Source of the DNA: Edolisoma coerulescens
Taxonomy: Eukaryota > Chordata > Aves > Passeriformes > Campephagidae
Reading direction: 5' to 3'
DNA: 64,000 nt
NCBI GenBank assembly: GCA_013397115.1
Contig: VWZW01000469.1
Span: 142,231 to 206,230 of the forward strand
The first letter of the stretch is position 1, and each line of letters starts with the position of its first letter. A program made the translations under genes and the position numbers. The notes under the pieces were generated by a model that had not been told where the DNA came from, searched no databases, and saw only the letters and a list, made by a program, of their open reading frames with translations. This document shows, piece by piece, positions 58,311 through 64,000 of this stretch.

Positions 58311-60910
58311 GGGCTGCCTCAAGCCCAGGGGTGGGGCTGGCACCCTCTGCAGGGGTGGGTTTAGCTTCCACAGTTACTGGATGGAAGGTGCAGTCCAAGT
58401 AGGACAAGGTGACAGATGGGGAGATGTGGGGTTTTGGGGCCCGAGCTGTGAATCCCCAGGAAAACCCTCTCACCCCTCTGGCCACACTGACACAGCAGCC
58501 CTGCTCACCTCTGGGAAGGGAGGGCTGGAAGTGTCAGAATGACCCTGCCCTCACAGCACACTCCCCGTGGCAGGGAGCTGGTGCCTGACGTCCCCCAGGC
58601 AGGAGGGACAGGGTGAGCTGCAGGCTGACATCAATTACTGCTAATCTCACACCATCACAATAATCTTCTTACAGTCACAATAAAGATTGAGGTCCTGGCC
58701 CTTGCTATTTGTGTGTTTATTACTGACTCAATAGGACCCATCGCTGTCTTTGAAGATTTGGGGTTTTTGCCCCAAACAGGAAGGTGCCTCCACACCGCAC
58801 AGAAGTGCAGGGACTTCTGAAACCTTCTCCAGGCTCTCAGTGAAGTCCCAAACCTACAGTGTTCCAGAGTCCATGTGGCACTTTCCCTCTCTTTTGTTAC
58901 AGGGTTTGAGAAGAATTCGGATAAAACCTCAGTACTGAACAGTGCAGCAAACCCTCAGGCATCCACGGAGTTTCTGGATTTCTGAATAAACAATATTATT
59001 TACATAAACATCCTAAAGAAAGGGAAGCCATCAGGGAACATCTGTGTGGGTATTTCCTTCCTAGAGGAATTACAAACGTTCATCTCAGAGGCTCTGAAGC
59101 GTGGTAGGGCTGGTTCTGGCAGGGCTGCTGGATCCCTAGGGGTGACCACGAATGCCGTGAGGACACAGGGACCCCGCACCCCTGGCTGGGGACGCTCGGT
59201 GCCCGCAGGGCTGGGACAGCCTCGCTGCTGGCAGCACAGATGGGCTGACAGCCCTTGGTGAGCCTCCGTCCGCTGCTCCTGATCCCCTAAATCAGCTACA
59301 GCCACATTTGCATCTCAGCTTTTTGCCATCTCAGGAGTCTCAGGGGAATAAAAACGGATAGAGCAGCATCAAGTTATGTTTCTGTTTTCCTCTTCCATGA
59401 TGGAAACACAGATATCAATCGAACAACACCGACTAAATTCTACCACTGCAAATATCCACCAATTTCAATTCCATTGAAACAGCGTTTCAATGCTGTGTTG
59501 CCATAATTTCATCCACTCCTCCGTTTTTATTTAAGGCTGTTTCTTTCAGAGAAGAGCTCAGAGCCCACAGCCTTCAGTGTGTGCTGGAGTCATCAGTGAA
59601 CCCAGAGAGGAGCTGAAAAAACAGACCCTCGAGTTCCCTGCGATCCCTGACCTCCAAATCCCAAGCCGAGGCAGCTTTGCTGCCCTCCCGTGCCAGCTGC
59701 TCGCTGCCCCGAGCCAGGGCAGTGACCATTTCTGTAGCTGAGAGCAGCAGGGAAGGATCCCATTCTCTGCATTTCCAGGGTGCTCCCGGGTTCTGTCCGT
59801 GCTCAGCAGGACCACCAGGGCTGGGAGCCCCTCTGGCCCCGCGGCCCCTCTGCAGCAGCTCGGGGGTGTGGGGGTCCCCAGCACCTCCCTGCCCCTGCCA
59901 TGCCCAGGAGAAAAGGGAATACTGAGCTCATCCCATGAGGTCTTGGGCAGTTTCCAGAGAATTCTGCCTCCAGCAGAGCTCACAGAAACACGTGAAAACC
60001 ATTCCCCCCTGGTCCAGGCCACAGTGACACGGTACCAGCGCTATGAACCTCCTGCAGAGCAGTCAAAACCTTTGCTCCACACAGGAACCTCATAGCCACA
60101 AACTCCCTTCCACAATCTCATTTAAGGGTTAAGACAACGAACTCTGTGACCACTTTCCTTGCCCATCAACCCCACACCGAAAGCCCCGGCTCTGGGAAGC
60201 ATTTCGGGGTGTGTCAAACAAGAAGCAGGCTTCAACTTCGAAGCCTTCCACTTGTGTAAAACTGCTTTCCACATGAGAAGTGTCCATTCAGAGCAAGGCT
60301 TTATCCCCTTCTCCATCCCTACATTCCCTGTCACTGAGCCCCACAGAGCTGAGGGTGGAGGGAAATTCAGCTTTGGGAATTCAGCCACCCCTGAGTGGCC
60401 CCACCAGCCCCGATGGCCAAGGTGGCTCTGGCACTGACAAATTCAGCCTGGCTTTGTCTGCTCCAACACTGCCACCCCCTCCCAGCTCTCCCCTAACACA
60501 ATCTTGTTATCTTTGGGCCTTGCATGGCTTTTTAATGATCATTATTATTCATATAGCACGATGCACGCAGACAAATTTAATCATGTTGTTTACATGAGCA
60601 AACCTGATCGACTAATGGAGAAATTACATATTTTGTTCCCACTGTTGGCACAAATGCAATTTCTTTTCTCACTCTCATTAACACAGTTAATGTTTATAAA
60701 AGTCTGATGGTGCTGGAGATGAAAGTGTTTTCTCCAAAGAACAGGTAAACCATAAACAATAGCAAGAGTTCCTCCCACCCTGATACTGCAATAAATGTGT
60801 TTCAATCCCACGATGAAATGAGTGAGGAAAGTAGCCAAAGAATCAAGTCCAGATTAATCATATTTGATGAAGAGCTATTGGAAAGCGCAGGGAAAAATCC
60901 TACAGAAAGA

Positions 60911-60930
60911 CAAAAAAAAAAAAAANAAAA
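60911..60930 (+). repeat. Poly(A) run with an N
   Basis: An A-run of about 18 with an N at 60926, a typical homopolymer uncertainty. Confidence 0.85.
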
Positions 60931-62622
60931 CACAAACCTTCAGCCAAAATATGGAACCCAGTCCTTGTGCAGCAGGAGGGAGCAAACAGAGAGGTGATGG
61001 CCAGAAGAGGCAGAGTCTGAGCTGGGAGAGCAGAGCCAGCAAACGGGAGGGCAGGGGAGAGAAAACCGCGCAGCGTGAGCCAAATATAAACCTACAATGG
61101 GCAAGGAGAGGAAAGGAGCGAGAACAAAACATACAAGTACCTCTTGCTGACTTCCAAAGCGACCAGAAAGGTCTCTCGCTGCTTGAACAGATGGGGCTGA
61201 AATTGTTTTCTGTCGGCAGAGCCGTCACGGGCTGCGTTTGCCTGCAAGGGACGAGCCCTGGGCGAGATGTCCCGGCAGGAAACGCCACTCGGGGAAAACG
61301 CCACACAGGAACCTGATGTGAGCGGGCCCCGAGCAGGGGACGCAGAGTCCCCTCACCCCTCATCCCTGCTGCCCTTTCCTGGCCAACCTGGTGCCACTCA
61401 CAGCTCCTTCTGCTCCGGCACAGCTTGGAGAGAGGGACTAAAATTAACAGAACAAAGACCCTTCCTCCTTACTCCAGCTCATTTCTCGAAGACATCTTAT
61501 GATTTTCTGTTTAAGGGCTCTGTTCAGTCACCAGGAATGGAGGGGCAGGATTTCACCAGGTGTGGTCACTGCCCGGGGGCTCCTCACAGGCAGCTCTGGT
61601 GGAGAAAAAGGCTCCATCCCCGGGGGTTTGCAACCCTGGGGTTTGCACCTCTGGGCTCTGAACACGGCCTTGAAGACGCCCTTGATAAAGAGTTATGTTG
61701 CTGTATATTTACATCTTCCTTGAAAACCTCTCAGCTTCAGGCATTCAGTCAACTCTCGGGTGGAACATCAGGAGAAGGCTTTGCCTGGCTTCTAAAACTG
61801 AGCACAGAAACACAACTTGCCCAAAATTGCCCATGCAGAAAATCTCATTAGTGCACAGATTTCCAAAAGTGCAAGGTACCTGCCTGGCTTCATCCCTTTA
61901 TTATCCGTACAGCAATGGAATAATTAAGCAGATCCGCCGGCTCCCTAGAAAGAGGGGAAATGTGTGGCTGCTCTGACACAAATAGAGACGAGGAAGGAAC
62001 TGCTGCAGCTGGAGAGCAATTACCCATCAGCAGCACAAATTCCTGCCCAGGTACTGCTCTGATCTGGTGTCGTGAGTGCGGATATCACAACACAAAGGTA
62101 CTGAGGGCCTTAAAGGGAGAAGCATCAGCTCAGTGGATGCTTTCCCGCGGGCACACTGCTCCCATTCCGGCCCTCAGGGCAGGGTTTGTGCCTGAACACC
62201 CTGGTTCTGCCAAGGAACGAGTCCATCCCCAGGGCTGCAGCCCTTTGCTTTGTGGTCAAACCAGTCTCATTTTGCAGCCTCGCTCCTCCCAGGTCCGTGT
62301 TTTCCACAATATCCCTGCAGATACATCCAAAGAGTGTTTACAAATGCAACCTCGGAGACATTTCCCACATGGAAACCCCGTCCTTGCTCTGCCTCAGCTG
62401 CGGGCAGGAACAGGCACAGCTTGGTTCGAGGCACGGAGGAAGGAGCTTTGCAAACGCAGCTAATGGAAATCCCTCCAGCAAGGTCCCATTAAAAGAACAC
62501 GTACGGAATGAGGATGCTGCTGACATTTCAGATAAGCTTAATTTGGCAGAATTTTTACGTGGTCCCATAGTTTGGGAAAACAAAGGCAAATTCGCAGTGC
62601 CCCTTTCAGAGCAGGGCTGGCA

Positions 62623-62641
62623 GGATGGATGGATGGATGGA
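62623..62641 (+). repeat. GGAT tetranucleotide microsatellite
   Basis: Four to five GGAT units after gcaggatgg, within a single-copy block. Confidence 0.85.
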
Positions 62642-63979
62642 TTAAAGATTGCTTTCCCTGCAGTCTCCAGCTCCTCCTGATAAGAATGCAATGGAAGTAG
62701 CAGCAGGATTTTAAACCAACAGAAATATTTCTGTGGTGACTGACAGGCCCAACTGTAAGTACTTCCTTTTATAAAAAGCAGGAAAAAACTGCACTTTTTG
62801 GTTTGTTTTGTAAAAACAACCCCTCTACAACACAGCCAATGATGCAGGCATGAGGGTCAGAGCCCAGGCTGGAGGAACCTGCAGCAGGGAGGCAAACCCC
62901 GATCTGAAGGATCAGATATGACCCAGAGCTCGCAAGGCGTGGGTCAGCTTCTCCTGCCAAGGTTGTCTAAGCCGGGCAGTGTCAGAAGCAGCAGGTGATG
63001 GAGAATAGCTTTGCTCTGTGGGATTATCACGCTCGGATTCCTGGGTCATGCAGAAGTTTCCCTGAGAGGATTTAATTAGGTGCCCACTGCTGACCATATG
63101 TTCCAGCTTGGCAGGACACGTGTGCTCAGCGTTTGCTCCCTGGGCACAGCCTGTCCTCACTGCTCCGTGTCCCCTGCCCAGACCATGCCCAGGGGACCCC
63201 CAGCCTCTCGTGCAGGAGCAGAACAGCCCCTCTGGGAGGTGGCAGTGGAGCAGAGCCCTCCCCCTGTGTCTCTGCCAGGGGTTGTCCCTGGGTGTGTGGC
63301 ACTCTGTGCCAGCACACAGTTACTCACACAGCCTTGGAAAACTGGAGTGTCACTTCGGGAATAATGAAATTTCATGAGGAGAAAGAATATTGGCTTGAAA
63401 GGTCTAAAACCACTGCGACACAGTTTCCAGAGCAGCTGTGGCTCCTCTGCTTTGTGGAAATTTGGGTTATGATTTCCAATCACAGCCTTTGACAACCCTG
63501 ATTAAGTTGATTGGATTTTGTTACATTTCTCCAATTTGCTGGTATTTAAATTCCAGAGGGACGTAAGGAGACAGGTTTGCCTACCTGGAACCACATGGAG
63601 CAGGAGACTTCTGCCTGATGGCTTTTGACCCAAGCCCGTGTGAGGTTGGACCGGATTTTCTGTGACATAACGAGGTCTGTCAAGCACAGGGAACGTGACC
63701 AGAGCTCGGCGTTGCCCAGCAGATGGATGTGGCTGTGGGAGGAGAGAGGGAGAGGTGACAGAAACGTCCCAGTGCAGGATCAGCAGGGTCACGATTCACT
63801 GAAATGTGAGGGAGCAGCATTTGGCACCTGAGTGACAGCAGCACCTCCTCCGGCCAGAAGAGTGGCACAGGGGGCTGCAGGGGGACCTCGGCTGCGGGGC
63901 CACCACCAGGACTGCCCTGGGGAGGGCCCTGCAGTGCTGGAGCAGCTGCTGCTCTGCACTTCAATATCTCACCCCTGGT

Positions 63980-64000
63980 GTCATCCATCCATCCATCCAT
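63980..64000 (+). repeat. CCAT microsatellite cut by the window end
   Basis: At least five ATCC/CCAT units, continuing past the right edge. Confidence 0.85.

Larger units (their letters stand above)
58311..63979. other. Intergenic segment to the right edge
   Basis: No CR1 in about 5.7 kb. AT-rich complex blocks at 58620-58720, 59330-59550 and 60500-60860 could be conserved non-coding elements. The rest is mixed composition. No recognisable exon. Confidence 0.45.

Noticed and set aside
58676..58684. AATAAA near 58680 as the end of another gene
   Set aside because: No exon or transcribed-looking unit precedes it on the + strand. A lone hexamer is expected by chance in AT-rich DNA.
1..64000. 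CRISPR arrays, bacterial operons, phage or plasmid genes, integrons
   Set aside because: The tandem arrays have no spacer structure, and there are no prokaryotic genes. The DNA is vertebrate.
1..64000. Endogenous retrovirus or LTR elements
   Set aside because: I saw no paired LTRs, primer-binding site or gag/pol-like frame. All interspersed repeats I recognise are CR1 ends.

Overview
This is vertebrate nuclear DNA, almost certainly from a bird and probably a songbird. The evidence is the many truncated CR1 retrotransposon 3' ends (the typical avian interspersed repeat), the absence of Alu, B1 or L1 sequence, the mix of GC-rich minisatellites with AT-rich single-copy DNA, and one vertebrate exon that I recognise. 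There is no sign of bacterial, plasmid, phage or CRISPR content. Nearly all long open frames here are chance frames in GC-rich or tandem-repeat DNA.

The only protein-coding sequence I can support is the last coding exon of a KCTD-family gene, best matched from memory by KCTD16, at 21311-21762 on the + strand. It has a clear acceptor, about 150 C-terminal residues and a stop codon. KCTD16 is an auxiliary subunit of GABA-B receptors. The exon with the tetramerisation (T1) and H1 domains is not in the window, so 1-21310 is read as the 3' part of a large intron. After the stop comes a candidate 3'UTR of about 7.3 kb with AT-rich single-copy patches (21763-22260, 25970-26260, 26540-26960). It is proposed to end at an AATAAA at 29071-29076, preceded by three TGTA motifs. 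A weaker alternative end is the AATAAA at 30629.

From about 29.1 kb to 64 kb I see no gene. This region looks like the gene-poor DNA that follows KCTD16 in other vertebrates. It holds CR1 fragments in both orientations, a cluster of five unrelated minisatellites between 37.0 and 45.3 kb, a CpG-rich patch next to a TA/CA alternating tract (46.2-47.3 kb), and several AT-rich, repeat-free blocks that look like conserved non-coding (enhancer-type) elements. The last point is an impression only, since no alignment could be made.

The assembly has visible flaws: one 33-N gap inside or beside a tandem repeat (45331-45363) and single Ns at 359, 6114, 27174, 32882, 41766, 47315 and 60926. The N at 32882 separates two copies of a segment that differ only by three TCTCC units, which points to a false duplication. 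The most striking native structure is a 27-bp minisatellite in the intron (11748-12266), T-free on the + strand for about 502 bases and open in all six frames. I found no new multi-gene system here.
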